DNA from: WLWS01 sp965243105
GTDB lineage: Bacteria > Pseudomonadota > Gammaproteobacteria > Eutrophobiales > Eutrophobiaceae
Reading direction: 5' to 3'
Assembly (NCBI GenBank): GCA_965243105.1
Contig: CBDEUC010000003.1
Coordinates: 310,001-374,000 of the forward strand
Length of the DNA stretch: 64,000 bases
Shown here: one piece after another, positions 1 through 8,915 of the stretch
How the letters are laid out: each line of letters opens with the position of its first letter
How positions within the stretch are numbered: position 1 is the stretch's first letter
Position numbers and translations under genes: made by a program
The notes under the pieces: generated by a model
The model's input: the letters and a program-made list of their open reading frames with translations, nothing else
Database searches by the model: none
Told to the model about the DNA's origin: nothing

Positions 1-166
1 TCCAAACGGTGGCGCGATCGCCCTCGGTCACCCGGTCGGCGCTACAGGCAGCATCATCGCTGTAAAGGCCCTGTATGAACTCCAGCGTATCGACGGTCGC
101 TACGCCCTGGTGACCATGTGTATCGGTGGTGGACAGGGAATTGCTGCTGTTTTTGAGCGCGTTTAA
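1..166 (+). CDS. Thiolase family protein (acetyl-CoA acetyltransferase), C-terminal end only
   Basis: The reading frame enters from the left edge (first full codon at base 2) and ends at TAA 164-166, leaving about 54 residues. These carry the two C-terminal thiolase signatures: the GHP histidine in 'GGAIALGHPVGATGS' and the active-site cysteine block 'CIGGGQGIAA'. The enzyme would carry out thiolytic cleavage or Claisen condensation of acyl-CoA in the cytoplasm. The substrate range (beta-oxidation, ketoadipyl-CoA, acetoacetyl-CoA) cannot be told from this fragment. It sits upstream of a broken squalene-hopene cyclase gene and is probably unrelated to it. Confidence 0.93.
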   Translation, partial: PNGGAIALGHPVGATGSIIAVKALYELQRIDGRYALVTMCIGGGQGIAAVFERV

Positions 167-207
167 ACCCCTGTAAAACCAGCAGAAAGCTGTTCCAGTT
201 CGGCTTA

Positions 208-246
208 CGCTTTGGCCCCGGGTATTGGAATTCCCGGGGTAAAGCG
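208..246 (+). terminator. Hairpin downstream of the thiolase, likely transcription end
   Basis: A long interrupted hairpin: CGCTTT (208-213) pairs with AAAGCG (241-246), and CCCCGGG (216-222) pairs perfectly with CCCGGGG (233-239) around a 10-base loop. It starts 41 bases after the thiolase stop. No T tract follows, so it may be a weak or Rho-assisted terminator or a 3' stabilising structure. Confidence 0.5.
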
Positions 247-351
247 GCACTTCTTCATAAAAAACCTACAAACCCATTGATAAATAGCGAAAAAGGTTGA
301 TAATTTCGCGCAAATAACCTGATTTCTGTACTAGTCTTACATAGTTTTCAT

Positions 352-2416
352 ATGAATGAACAAGGGCCCTTGAGCAACAGCCAAACTGCTACCGAAGAAA
401 TGCTGTCCACGGTGCTGCCGCAGGATCAGCCGTTTCACGCGCCCGCTGCACAAAACGATGCCCTGAGCCAGGCGGTGCAAAAATCTGCACAGGCACTGCT
501 CAACCTGCAGGATGAAGATGGTTGGTGGCGATTCGATCTCGAGGCAGATGCGACCATACCCTCGGAGTACATGCTGCTTAAGCATTTTCTTGGCAGCGTC
601 GATCAAGAGCAGGAAAGTCGCATGGTTGACTACCTTCACTCGCGGCAAATGGCCGATGGCAGCTGGCCGCTATATCATGCCGGCCCCGGTAACATCAGCG
701 CCACGGTAAAAGCCTATTTTGCACTCAAGGTAGCTGGTGTCGATCCCGCTTCAGATTCGATGAAAAAAGCACGGAACTGGGTACTGACCCACGGCGGCGC
801 CGAGAATGCCAACGTGTTTACACGTTTCACACTGGCCACCTTTGGCCAGGCCCCATGGCGTATCGTGCCCTGCATGCCGATGGAAATCATTTATCTTCCT
901 AACTGGTTTTTATTTAGCCTGAACAAGGTTTCCTACTGGTCTCGCTGTGTCATTATCCCCCTGCTGATCCTTTACGCGAAACGACCGGTGTTTTGAACTT
1001 AAACCTGAACAAAACATTCGCGAGTTGTTCCTGCAACCACCGGAAAACTTAAAAAACCTGGACAAGTTTGTTCCGGGCAAACCCCTGAAGAATGCCTTTA
1101 TTGTTATAGACTGGATCCTGAAAAAGGTGGAACCGCTCGTGCCCTGGCTGGATCAGGAACCACGCTATCAGGAAGGCAGAAGCATGGACCCGGGAGCACA
1201 TGAGTGGCGAGGGGGGTATCGGTGGTATTTACCCTGCCATGGCGAACGCTGTTATGGCACTCACCCTGCTGGGCTATGACGACACAGACCCGGACATGAT
1301 TCGAGGCAAGAAAGCCATTGAAGATCTTGTTATCGATAATGACAGGGAAACCTACGTACAACCTTGCGTGTCACCCGTGTGGGATACCTGTCTCAGCGTC
1401 AGTGCACTGGCAAGAAGCAGAGGTGAACGTTGATCACAAGAGTTTTAGCCAGGCGGTGTGAATGGCTGTTTGACAAGCAGGTATTTGTTCGCGGTGACTG
1501 GAAATCAAAAGCACCAAACCTGGATTCCGGTGGCTGGGCATTTCAGTTTGAGAACGATTTTTATCCCGATGTGGACGATACCTGTAGTGTTCTCATGGCA
1601 ATGATGCGCATCGGTGTTCACGATAATCTCGCCAAGCGCAGGCGCATGGGCCAGGCCGTTAACTGGGTCATCGGCATGCAAAATTCTGATGGTGGCCTGG
1701 GGGCGCATTTGATATCGATAATCACTACGAGTATCTCAACAATATTCCCTTTGCCGATCACGGTGCGCTGGTTGACCCAAGTACCGCCGGACCTGACCGG
1801 ACGTGTGATCGAAATGCTGGCGATGCTGGGTTACGACCGTAGTTTTACACCCATCCAGCGTGGACTTGAATTCCTGAGACAGGACCAGCACGAGTGCGGT
1901 GCCTGGTTTGGTCGCTGGGGAGTTAATTATATCTACGGCACATGGTCAGTCCTGATTGCGCTGGGAATGCTGGGTGAAGACCCCAACCAGCCATGGATTC
2001 GAAAATCCATTGACTGGCTCAAGGACCGCCAGAACAGCGATGGCGGCTGGGGCGAGGATTGTAATACCTATGACGACCCGGAATTGCGTGGACGTGGTTC
2101 CAGCACCCCATCGCAGACCGCCTGGGCCCTGCTTGGCCTGATGGCCGTCGGAGAACTCGAATCAGAAAATGTGGAACGGGGTATGCATTACTTGATGCGA
2201 AACCAGGAAACTTCCGGGGACTGGGATGAGTCACTATATTCAGGCACCGGGTTTCCGCGCGTGTTTTACCTGCGTTACCACGGATACAGTCATTACTTTC
2301 CCCTGTGGGCACTGTCCGTGTATCGAAAAATGCGGCAGGGATTGCCGACCCGGCAGGAAATGGTTCGTGACAGTGGTCCAATAGAATTTGATCCACTACC
2401 CGTGTTGATGAATTAA
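352..2416 (+). pseudogene. shc: Squalene-hopene cyclase, broken by multiple +1 frameshifts
   Basis: Squalene-hopene cyclase turns squalene into hopene and diplopterol at the inner membrane face. The fragments read as one cyclase about 680 residues long: N-terminal QW-type repeats (residues around 'GWWRFDLEADATIPSEYM'), the catalytic acid motif as 'DVDDT' near 1570, and C-terminal QW repeats 'QNSDGGWGED'. The frame moves 1-2-3-1-2-1-2. Homology stays continuous if single extra bases are removed at about 991-994 (TTTT), 1178-1182, 1411-1414, 1458, two at 1695-1705, and 1787-1790. I found no in-frame nonsense codon between these points and no missing segment. It is therefore either a very young pseudogene or a gene with local sequence errors. 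The ATG at 352 has no obvious ribosome site. No hopanoid accessory gene (hpn) lies beside it. Confidence 0.85.
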
Positions 2417-2434
2417 CGACAGAGGTCAATCCTT

Positions 2435-3040
2435 ATGGTTGCATCGGCTAAAGTTCTATCTGCAGAGATATCAAATGGCAAGTTAAAGAACTTTGATGGT
2501 GTTGAACGGATTTACTACGACGGTTACTGGATAAGGTATTACACCGCCAATGACACCCTCGCGAGGAAAAAAAACGACTCATTGACCAGTTGGCTCGCCG
2601 AGTATTTCACCACACCGAATCGGGTATTAACACACCGGGACCCAAGCTTGAAGAAGTGCGTGACAGCCTATGAGAACGAGGAAAATTCAGCCAGGCGACG
2701 TGTGCTCGCGGCGATGCTTGCTGGTGCATTATTGAATCGTGGTGTCGACATTCTCACCAAGATCGTTGAACTTGAAGAAACCGGCGTAGCGGTCAACAAG
2801 GATAATGAATTGTTAAAGGATTGCGGTCGCTGTTTTCTCGGCGCTCTTGAATATGGTAAGTACATTCGACCTACGAGAGCAAAAGAAGGTCTCGAAGAGC
2901 TCTGGGGTGAACCATTCAAGGCTTTTACCATGTCCATGGACGAATTTTACCAAACACGCTACATCAAGCTTGCTCAAACCATGCGTGATATCGACCTGGT
3001 GAGTAAAATTCTCTCCGACCTGTTCAGCGATGGCAAGTAG
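2435..3040 (+). CDS. Hypothetical protein, possibly N-terminal part of a longer protein
   Basis: A 201-residue mostly helical, charged protein starting 18 bases after the cyclase gene, so probably co-transcribed with it. I recognise no family. There is no signal peptide or membrane segment. It has a central stretch of Arg/Ala-rich helix ('ARRRVLAAMLAGALLN') and a C-terminal amphipathic segment. The next ORF overlaps it by 11 bases in the +1 frame, the same shift direction as the insertions in the genes on either side. The two may therefore be halves of a single protein of about 310 residues. Confidence 0.55.
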   Translation: MVASAKVLSAEISNGKLKNFDGVERIYYDGYWIRYYTANDTLARKKNDSLTSWLAEYFTTPNRVLTHRDPSLKKCVTAYENEENSARRRVLAAMLAGALLNRGVDILTKIVELEETGVAVNKDNELLKDCGRCFLGALEYGKYIRPTRAKEGLEELWGEPFKAFTMSMDEFYQTRYIKLAQTMRDIDLVSKILSDLFSDGK

Positions 3041-3371
3041 TTTTGCTGAAGTTCTGCCAAAGATTCGTGAGCTGGCAGAGTGTTGCAAGGAAGTGACCGA
3101 AACCATGCGAAGCGACCCGGCCATGTTTGAAATCTGGCCTCACTATGTTTCGATTGCAGAAGAGTTAAGAACATTTCGACCCAAGCCGCGCGAGGGAGCA
3201 ACCAATGCCGAACGTGCCATGGGTCGTCGAGGCAAAGAACTTATCCTTGCAGGTGTTGACCTGATGAATGACATGGCCAGCATGCGAATTCCACTTCCAA
3301 GAACCACCCAGAGCTTTGTACAAAAATGTGAAATTTTCGGTAGCAAGTACGGCTCTCGTCTCAGCACCTGA
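3030..3371 (+). CDS. Hypothetical protein, possibly C-terminal part of the preceding ORF
   Basis: A 113-residue ORF whose ATG lies inside the 3' end of the previous gene (11-base overlap, +1 frame). It is rich in helix-forming residues, with no motif I recognise. Its opening 'FAEVLPKIRELAECCKEVTETM' reads as the continuation of a helical protein rather than a typical N-terminus. That supports a single split gene, but translational coupling of two genes is equally compatible with the sequence. Confidence 0.5.
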   Translation: MASSFAEVLPKIRELAECCKEVTETMRSDPAMFEIWPHYVSIAEELRTFRPKPREGATNAERAMGRRGKELILAGVDLMNDMASMRIPLPRTTQSFVQKCEIFGSKYGSRLST

Positions 3372-3427
3372 CAAATCAATCCTGCAGGAATTGCGGTATA
3401 CTTCCTGAAAAAATCGAGTAATAAACC

Positions 3428-5216
3428 ATGAGTGACTACATCGCCCCGGCGCGGGATATTACCTTTGCGCTAAATGAACTTGCCAATCTTCCTGCCATAA
3501 ATCAGCTGGAAGGCTTTGAAGACGCCACGCCGGACCTGGTGGACGCCATTGTCGAAGAGGCATCCAAACTTGCAACCGGCGTGCTCTCACCCCTGAATAA
3601 AAAAGGCGACGAAACGGTGTGCACGTGTAGAAAATAATAAAGTGGTACCCGTAGAAGGTTTTTCCGATATCTACCAGGCTTTCAGGGAAGGTGGTTGGCC
3701 GGCACTGCCATTTGATCCCGAACGAGGCGGCCAGGGCTTGCCTGAAACCATTGCCTGCGCAATTAACGAAATCTGGCAATCAGCAAACATGGCCTTTGCG
3801 CTTTGCCCAATGTTAACTGAAGGTGCGGCTGTCGCTATCAACGAGCACGCTTCCGACGAACTCAAGGATCGCTACCTGCCCAACATGATTTCCGGCGAAT
3901 GGACGGGCACAATGAATCTTACCGAGCCCCAGGCCGGTTCGGATCTTGCCGCAGTAAAAACCCGTGCTGAACCTGATGGCGATCACTATCGCATTTTCGG
4001 GCAAAAAATTTATATAACCTGGGGCGATCATGATTTCACCGATAACATCATTCATCTCGTGTTAGCACGCCTTCCCGATGCTCCTCCCGGGATCAAGGGC
4101 ATTTCACTGTTTATCGTGCCCAAGTTCCTTGTAAACGAGGATGGTACGACGGGAGAAAGGAATGATGTTTATCCTGTCTCCGTGGAGCATAAGCTCGGAA
4201 TCAATGCCAGTCCAACCTGCGTCATGAGCTATGGGGATAATGGTGGTGCCATTGGTTACCTGGTGGGCGAACCCCACAGCGGGATCGTCTGCATGTTTAC
4301 CATGATGAACCACGCTCGAATCGCCGTGGGTGTCCAGGGTCTGAGTATCAGCGAGCGTGCATACCAACAGGCGCGTGGCTATGCACTGGAACGAGTCCAG
4401 GGTCAGCTGCCCGGCCATGAAGGCAGGCTGACAATTATTCATCACCCTGACGTGCGTCGCATGTTGATGCTGATAAAGGCCGGTACCGAAGCTATGCGCG
4501 CGGTTTGTTATGTCACCACTTCCTCGCTGGATTTCGCACATCACGCCGAATCTGAGGAGCTCAGGCAGTTCCACGAAGAGCGTTTTGCACTGCTCACCCC
4601 GGTTGTAAAGGCCTGGTCCACGGAGCTGGGACAGGAATTAAGTTCCCTGGGTGTGCAAGTTCACGGTGGCATGGGATACATTGAAGAAACCGGTGCCGCG
4701 CAACATTTTCGTGATGCGCGTATCACGACAATTTACGAGGGAACAACCGGCATCCAGTCACAGGACCTGGTAGGAAGGAAAGTACTTAGAGATTCAGGTA
4801 AAGCCATGCAAACCTTGCTGGCTGAAATGCGCGAAGTTGTAAACAGTGTCGAAGCACTGGACAAGACCAGCGTTGGCGCCATGGCGAGGTTACTGTCCGA
4901 GTCAATTGAATGCCTTGAGCAGGCAACAGCGTGGCTTCTGCAAAATTACCAGGATGATCCCAGTGCTCCCGGAACGGTTGCAGTAAATTACATGATGCTA
5001 ACCGGCATGGTCTGTGGTGGCTGGCAAATGGCCCGCGCTGCCCTGTGCGCCAGTGACAAGCTCCAATCAGGAAGTGACGACAGGGATTTTTATGAAGCCA
5101 AACTTGTTACTTCGCGTTTTTATGCTGAGCATTACCTGCCAAGAACCGCTGCATACCTCGAAACAATCATGGCAGGCAGTACCAGCGTGATGGCTCTTGC
5201 CGAAGACCAGTTTTAG
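3428..5216 (+). pseudogene. Acyl-CoA dehydrogenase (DmdC / 3-methylmercaptopropionyl-CoA dehydrogenase type), one frameshift
   Basis: The N-terminal piece (3428 to about 3615) and the body (in frame from about 3612, open to 5216) form one acyl-CoA dehydrogenase close to 595 residues, the usual length of the DmdC-like group. The N-terminal alpha domain holds 'LSPLNKKGDE'. The flavin region has 'TMNLTEPQAGSDLAAVKT'. The C-terminal domain has 'VHGGMGYIEETGAAQHFRDARI' split across the substrate pocket and 'TIYEGTTGIQ'. Removing one A from the AAA near 3611-3614 restores a continuous 'GDERCARVENNKVVPVEGF'. It would oxidise an acyl-CoA to the enoyl-CoA using FAD and ETF. The true substrate is unknown. 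The frameshift could be a sequence error, like those in the neighbouring cyclase gene. Confidence 0.8.
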
Positions 5217-5223
5217 CAACGAT

Positions 5224-5313
5224 GGTCGAATAAATTCGACCCTACGAGGGGACGCTGCCAGACATCGTACATTCCTGTAGGGCCGAGAACCTGGGGATGG
5301 AATTCATTCGGCC
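5224..5313. repeat. REP-like palindrome pair, copy 1
   Basis: The first palindrome, GGTCGAATAAATTCGACC (5224-5241), has perfect 8-base arms and is followed by CCTAC. The second unit starts TGTAGGGCCGA (5276-5286) and ends ATTCATTCGGCC (5302-5313), with a disturbed left arm. Taking TGTAGGG as the head, the two units face in opposite directions, heads inward. A related pair lies at 36001-36049. The element fills the gap between the convergent acyl-CoA dehydrogenase and paaX, the usual place for REP/BIME elements. Confidence 0.75.
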
Positions 5314-5318
5314 ATTAA

Positions 5319-6233
5319 CTAATTTAGGCCACCAAATCGTTCAAAGTACTTTCGTTTTGCACGTGGCAACGTGCCATCCATGTTTTCCATGTGGGATTCT
5401 ATATATTGCATTGCCTCGCTGTGCACGGCGCGATAAATGCTGGCGGTTATGTCACTGGCCGCATGGCCGGGCCAGTTCGCCGGCAGTAATTCCCCGGGTA
5501 AATCTGCGTCACTTAGCAGTATCCTGCGGTACTCATGTATTAAAAGTGTTCTCAGGATAAAAGCCTGCTGCGGTTCAGGACAGTTTCCTTTCTTGATAGC
5601 AGCGTTGACCGGTCTAAAACTCTTCAGGAAGCGCTCGTAGCGTGCAGAAATATCATCCAGTTTCCACGATGAATAAGCCAACTCCTGCATGCTGGAATGA
5701 GAAGCAATATCCTCCGTGCTGGATATCATGACGATCACTTCCCTCGTTATATCCATTTCCAGCAGGGTCTCGTCCAGTGACTGCCTGTCCGCGGATGGCC
5801 TGGCAAGAACACCGGGCGCTATCATTCCATAACCAAGCCAGAGTAATTCTTTCTTCAGCTCCTCTTTCTTATCACTGTCGACAAATGCCGGGATAACAAC
5901 AGTCCATTTGCCGTCCCATTCTTCAAGCTTGCCCGCGTAAATTCGCCTGGCCGCCTTTTCATAATGTCGAATACCAAACTCCGTAAGACTATAGAAGCTC
6001 CTGCGTCCGGACTGGTCGCTTAAAAGCCAGCCTTCCTTGACGAGGCGAAAAACTGCCGTCCTGATTTGGCGCCCATTGAGACCGAAAGGTGTGAGAGATT
6101 CAATCAGGCTGCCGAGCCAGACAACATTGCTGTGCTGGGAAATGGAGTCGCCAAAGACAGAAATGATAATTGAACCGGCCCTGACTGGCGTCCTTTCAGC
6201 GAAGTCCGCGAGGATTTGTTCGATTACCTTCAA
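5319..6233 (-). CDS. paaX: Phenylacetic acid degradation operon repressor PaaX
   Basis: A 304-residue PaaX-family regulator: N-terminal winged helix with 'NGRQIRTAVFRLVKEGWLL', central PaaX domain, C-terminal PaaX_C domain around 'FLKSFRPVN' and 'LLIHEYRRILLSD'. E. coli PaaX, about 316 residues, represses the paa promoters and is released by phenylacetyl-CoA. The gene is the last of the tight paaABCDE-paaX unit, 8 bases after paaE, so it would be produced with the enzymes it controls. The likely target is the dyad within the paaA promoter (9885-9935). Confidence 0.93.
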   Translation of the reverse strand: MKVIEQILADFAERTPVRAGSIIISVFGDSISQHSNVVWLGSLIESLTPFGLNGRQIRTAVFRLVKEGWLLSDQSGRRSFYSLTEFGIRHYEKAARRIYAGKLEEWDGKWTVVIPAFVDSDKKEELKKELLWLGYGMIAPGVLARPSADRQSLDETLLEMDITREVIVMISSTEDIASHSSMQELAYSSWKLDDISARYERFLKSFRPVNAAIKKGNCPEPQQAFILRTLLIHEYRRILLSDADLPGELLPANWPGHAASDITASIYRAVHSEAMQYIESHMENMDGTLPRAKRKYFERFGGLN

Positions 6234-6241
6234 TTTACCCG

Positions 6242-7345
6242 CTATTGATCAAAATCGACGATGACTTTGTCCGTGATGGGATGAGACTGGCAGGTAAGTA
6301 TGTAACCCTTGTCAACTTCTTCCTGCGATATAGCATGGTTGAGGTCCATATCGACTTCGCCTTCGACGAGCCTCGCCTTACAGGTTGAACACACGCCTGC
6401 CTTGCAGGCGTAAGGTAAATCCAGCCCATTATGAATCCCGGCATCGAGGATATTCTCCCCCACCGCGGCAAGTTCAAAATTAATTGAACGACCGCCGGAT
6501 ACCACCGTGACATCGCTGGTTTTCTTCTCACCATACTCGGCAATACGCTGGGTATATTTATCCAGTGCTACCTGGGAGTCCTCGGAAGAGCTGGTAAATA
6601 ATTCGTAGTGGATATGTGAATCGTCAAAACCCATACTGCGAAAACCACGGGAAATTTCAGACATCATGGCTTGCGGTCCACAGATGAATGCCTCGTCTGT
6701 ACCTTCGATATCAATCATGTGATGCTTGTACAGGGCAGCACCTTTCTTGTTATCGATTATTCCGTTTAACAAGTCCGCACCCTGGTCCTCGTTGTCCATG
6801 ATGTTGATCCATTGAAAGCGGTCCATGTGACGATTCTTGATAAAGCCAAGTTCATCCAGAAACATGACCGAGTTTGTGCGAAGGTTACCGTATAACAGGG
6901 TAACCCTGCTCAGGGGTTCCTCGTGTAAAATTGTCTTGATATTGGAAAGTATGGGAGTAATACCGCTACCCGCCGCAATCAGCATGTAATTCTTTTCATT
7001 TGCCGGATCGAGCTCGGTATAAAAATTTCCCTGCGGTGGCATGACATCGACCATCACCCCGGGCCTGAACGTATCATTGGCATAATTGGAGAAACGACCT
7101 CCGTTTACCCTCTTTATACCAACACGCATGTGTCCATCGTGAGTACCCGAGCATATTGAATAGGAACGCCGAACATCTTCGCCATCAATATCAGCCCGCA
7201 TGGTCAGGAATTGTCCCTGCTTGAATTCAAATACCTCCTCGAGGTCATCGGGCACGTCAAACGTGACACATATCGAAGAAGCGGTTTCCTCGCGCACGTT
7301 TGAAATTTCAAGCGGATAGAATTTATTGGTTTCCATCACGGTCAT
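6242..7345 (-). CDS. paaE: Phenylacetyl-CoA 1,2-epoxidase reductase subunit PaaE
   Basis: An oxidoreductase passing electrons from NADPH through FAD and a 2Fe-2S cluster to the PaaAC di-iron epoxidase. The FAD motif 'RRSYSICSG' lies in the N-terminal domain, and a pyridine-nucleotide domain with 'GSGITPILSNIKTIL' follows. The C-terminal plant-type ferredoxin domain has 'CKAGVCSTCKARL' and a last cysteine in 'YILTCQSHP'. I chose the ATG at 7345 because it overlaps the paaD stop as ATGA, the coupling used throughout such operons. An upstream in-frame start at 7363 and a downstream ATG at 7336 exist. Length is about 367 residues, normal for PaaE. Confidence 0.95.
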   Translation of the reverse strand: MTVMETNKFYPLEISNVREETASSICVTFDVPDDLEEVFEFKQGQFLTMRADIDGEDVRRSYSICSGTHDGHMRVGIKRVNGGRFSNYANDTFRPGVMVDVMPPQGNFYTELDPANEKNYMLIAAGSGITPILSNIKTILHEEPLSRVTLLYGNLRTNSVMFLDELGFIKNRHMDRFQWINIMDNEDQGADLLNGIIDNKKGAALYKHHMIDIEGTDEAFICGPQAMMSEISRGFRSMGFDDSHIHYELFTSSSEDSQVALDKYTQRIAEYGEKKTSDVTVVSGGRSINFELAAVGENILDAGIHNGLDLPYACKAGVCSTCKARLVEGEVDMDLNHAISQEEVDKGYILTCQSHPITDKVIVDFDQ

Positions 7346-7827
7346 ATCTGTTTGAAGTAACAAAAAGTCTCGGCACAGTCATCACAGCGATACATTGCCT
7401 TGCAGGCTGTCGACCCGTACTCGCTTAGCAGGCTTACCCCGGTGGTTGCACATCGCGGACATCGAATCGCCTGGTTGGCGCAGGAGGAATGCGCCGGTGG
7501 TGCAATGCCAAACTCCTCAAGTTTCCTTCGCGCCTCGTCGCTCATCCAGTCAGTTGTCCAGGCTGGCGCAAGTTGCGTCCTGATATCAACATTGTCATAG
7601 CCAGAGCTCGCGAGCAGGCGTTTAATGTCGTCGCGCATTACATCCATCGCAGGACAACCGGAGTAAGTCGGTGTAATTGTAATCTCAAGCCTGTCTTCAA
7701 GCTCCCGGATATCACGCAGCACACCAAGTTCCCGCAAGCTTAAAACAGGGATCTCCGGATCCTTCACCTGTTCAAGCAGGGTCCACAATTCCTGTTCCAC
7801 CTGGTGGTTGTCATGCACTGCGTTCAC
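7342..7827 (-). CDS. paaD: 1,2-phenylacetyl-CoA epoxidase assembly protein PaaD
   Basis: A 161-residue protein with an N-terminal MIP18/DUF59 domain ('DPEIPVLSLRELGVLRDI', 'TPTYSGCPAMDVM') and a C-terminal zinc-ribbon-like region with 'CPRC' and 'CDDC' pairs. PaaD is needed for a working epoxidase, probably for iron-sulfur cluster insertion into PaaE. It sits 9 bases after paaC and overlaps paaE by 4 bases, as in E. coli. Confidence 0.95.
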   Translation of the reverse strand: MNAVHDNHQVEQELWTLLEQVKDPEIPVLSLRELGVLRDIRELEDRLEITITPTYSGCPAMDVMRDDIKRLLASSGYDNVDIRTQLAPAWTTDWMSDEARRKLEEFGIAPPAHSSCANQAIRCPRCATTGVSLLSEYGSTACKAMYRCDDCAETFCYFKQI

Positions 7828-7836
7828 ACTAATTTC

Positions 7837-8604
7837 CTACCACTCAAGACCAGGATACGTACGTTGCATGAACTGCAATTCAGTCAGCAGGTGGCCAAGG
7901 TGCTCTGTATGAAATCCTTTTCTACCACCACGTACCACCCAGCTCTTTTCCGGAACCGTGATCGTCGCCTCGGCGAGTATGGCTGAAATCTTTTGCAGCC
8001 AGGGCTCGTACAAGCCTGCCGTTTCAACGGCGATTTTGTCCTTAACGAGTTCAAGTTCCAGCTCGTCCTGTTCGAACAATTCCGGCACATAGCCCCAGAG
8101 CGCATCAAAGGCGTCCTGCAGGCGACGATGACTCTCCTCTGTACCATCACCCAGTCGCAACGCCCAGTCAGTACTTCGACGAAGATGATAGCGGGATTCC
8201 TTGATGGCTTTGGCCGCTATTGCAGCCAGGGTTTCATCACCCGAGCGTGATAACGCTTCAAGAAAAAGCGTGTTGAAAATATCGAGTATGAGTTGCCTCG
8301 CCATGGTATAGGCAAAATCACCGCGTGGAAGTTCGTTAATCAGGAAGTTCTGGTACTCCCTGCAATCGCGCAGGTATGCGTAATCATCCTCGGAGCTGCC
8401 GTCGTTCGCCAGGTCAGCAGCGTAAGTGTAGTACATCCTCGCACGGCCAATATAATCCAGCGCGACGTTGCTCAGCGCCAGGTCTTCCTCGAGGAAAGGG
8501 CCGTTACGACACCACTCTGACAGCCTGTGACCCAGTACAAGTGAATCGTCTCCAAGACGAATGGCGTACTGTTTAATTAAATATTTGTTATTAGTTTTTT
8601 CCAT
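7837..8604 (-). CDS. paaC: 1,2-phenylacetyl-CoA epoxidase structural subunit PaaC
   Basis: A 255-residue ferritin-like protein matching PaaC, the structural partner of PaaA in the ring-epoxidising complex. Recognisable stretches are 'LGDDSLVLGHRLSEWC', 'LEEDLALSNVALDYIGRARM' and the C-terminal 'HTEHLGHLLTELQFMQR' that leads to the end of the protein. The PaaC di-iron site is incomplete in known members, so catalysis lies in PaaA. Spacing to paaB is 14 bases and to paaD 9 bases. Confidence 0.95.
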   Translation of the reverse strand: MEKTNNKYLIKQYAIRLGDDSLVLGHRLSEWCRNGPFLEEDLALSNVALDYIGRARMYYTYAADLANDGSSEDDYAYLRDCREYQNFLINELPRGDFAYTMARQLILDIFNTLFLEALSRSGDETLAAIAAKAIKESRYHLRRSTDWALRLGDGTEESHRRLQDAFDALWGYVPELFEQDELELELVKDKIAVETAGLYEPWLQKISAILAEATITVPEKSWVVRGGRKGFHTEHLGHLLTELQFMQRTYPGLEW

Positions 8605-8618
8605 TTGATGCAGATTTT

Positions 8619-8906
8619 TTACATGTTGTTGACTTCATCGGGTAACTCATAATATGTGGCATGCCGGTAAGGTTTATCATCCATCGGATCATAAAATGAT
8701 TCGCTGTCATCCTCCTGGGATGCCACGATGTCAGTGGATTTCACCACCCACAGGCTCACACCCTCGCTTCGCCGGGTATAGACGTCTCGGGCGTATTCAA
8801 GCGCCTGTTCATGATCATCTGCATGCAGGCTGCCCACGTGGCGGTGATCCAGTCCACGCTTTGAGCGTACAAAAACCTCGAATAATTCCAGCTTGCTGTT
8901 ACTCAT
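8619..8906 (-). CDS. paaB: 1,2-phenylacetyl-CoA epoxidase subunit PaaB
   Basis: A 95-residue PaaB protein starting 'MSNSKLELFEVFVRSKRGLD' and carrying the family block 'HVGSLHADDHEQALEYARD'. PaaB bridges the PaaAC heterodimers and probably helps the reductase dock. Length and operon position between paaA and paaC are typical. Confidence 0.95.
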   Translation of the reverse strand: MSNSKLELFEVFVRSKRGLDHRHVGSLHADDHEQALEYARDVYTRRSEGVSLWVVKSTDIVASQEDDSESFYDPMDDKPYRHATYYELPDEVNNM

Positions 8907-8915
8907 CTTGATCTC

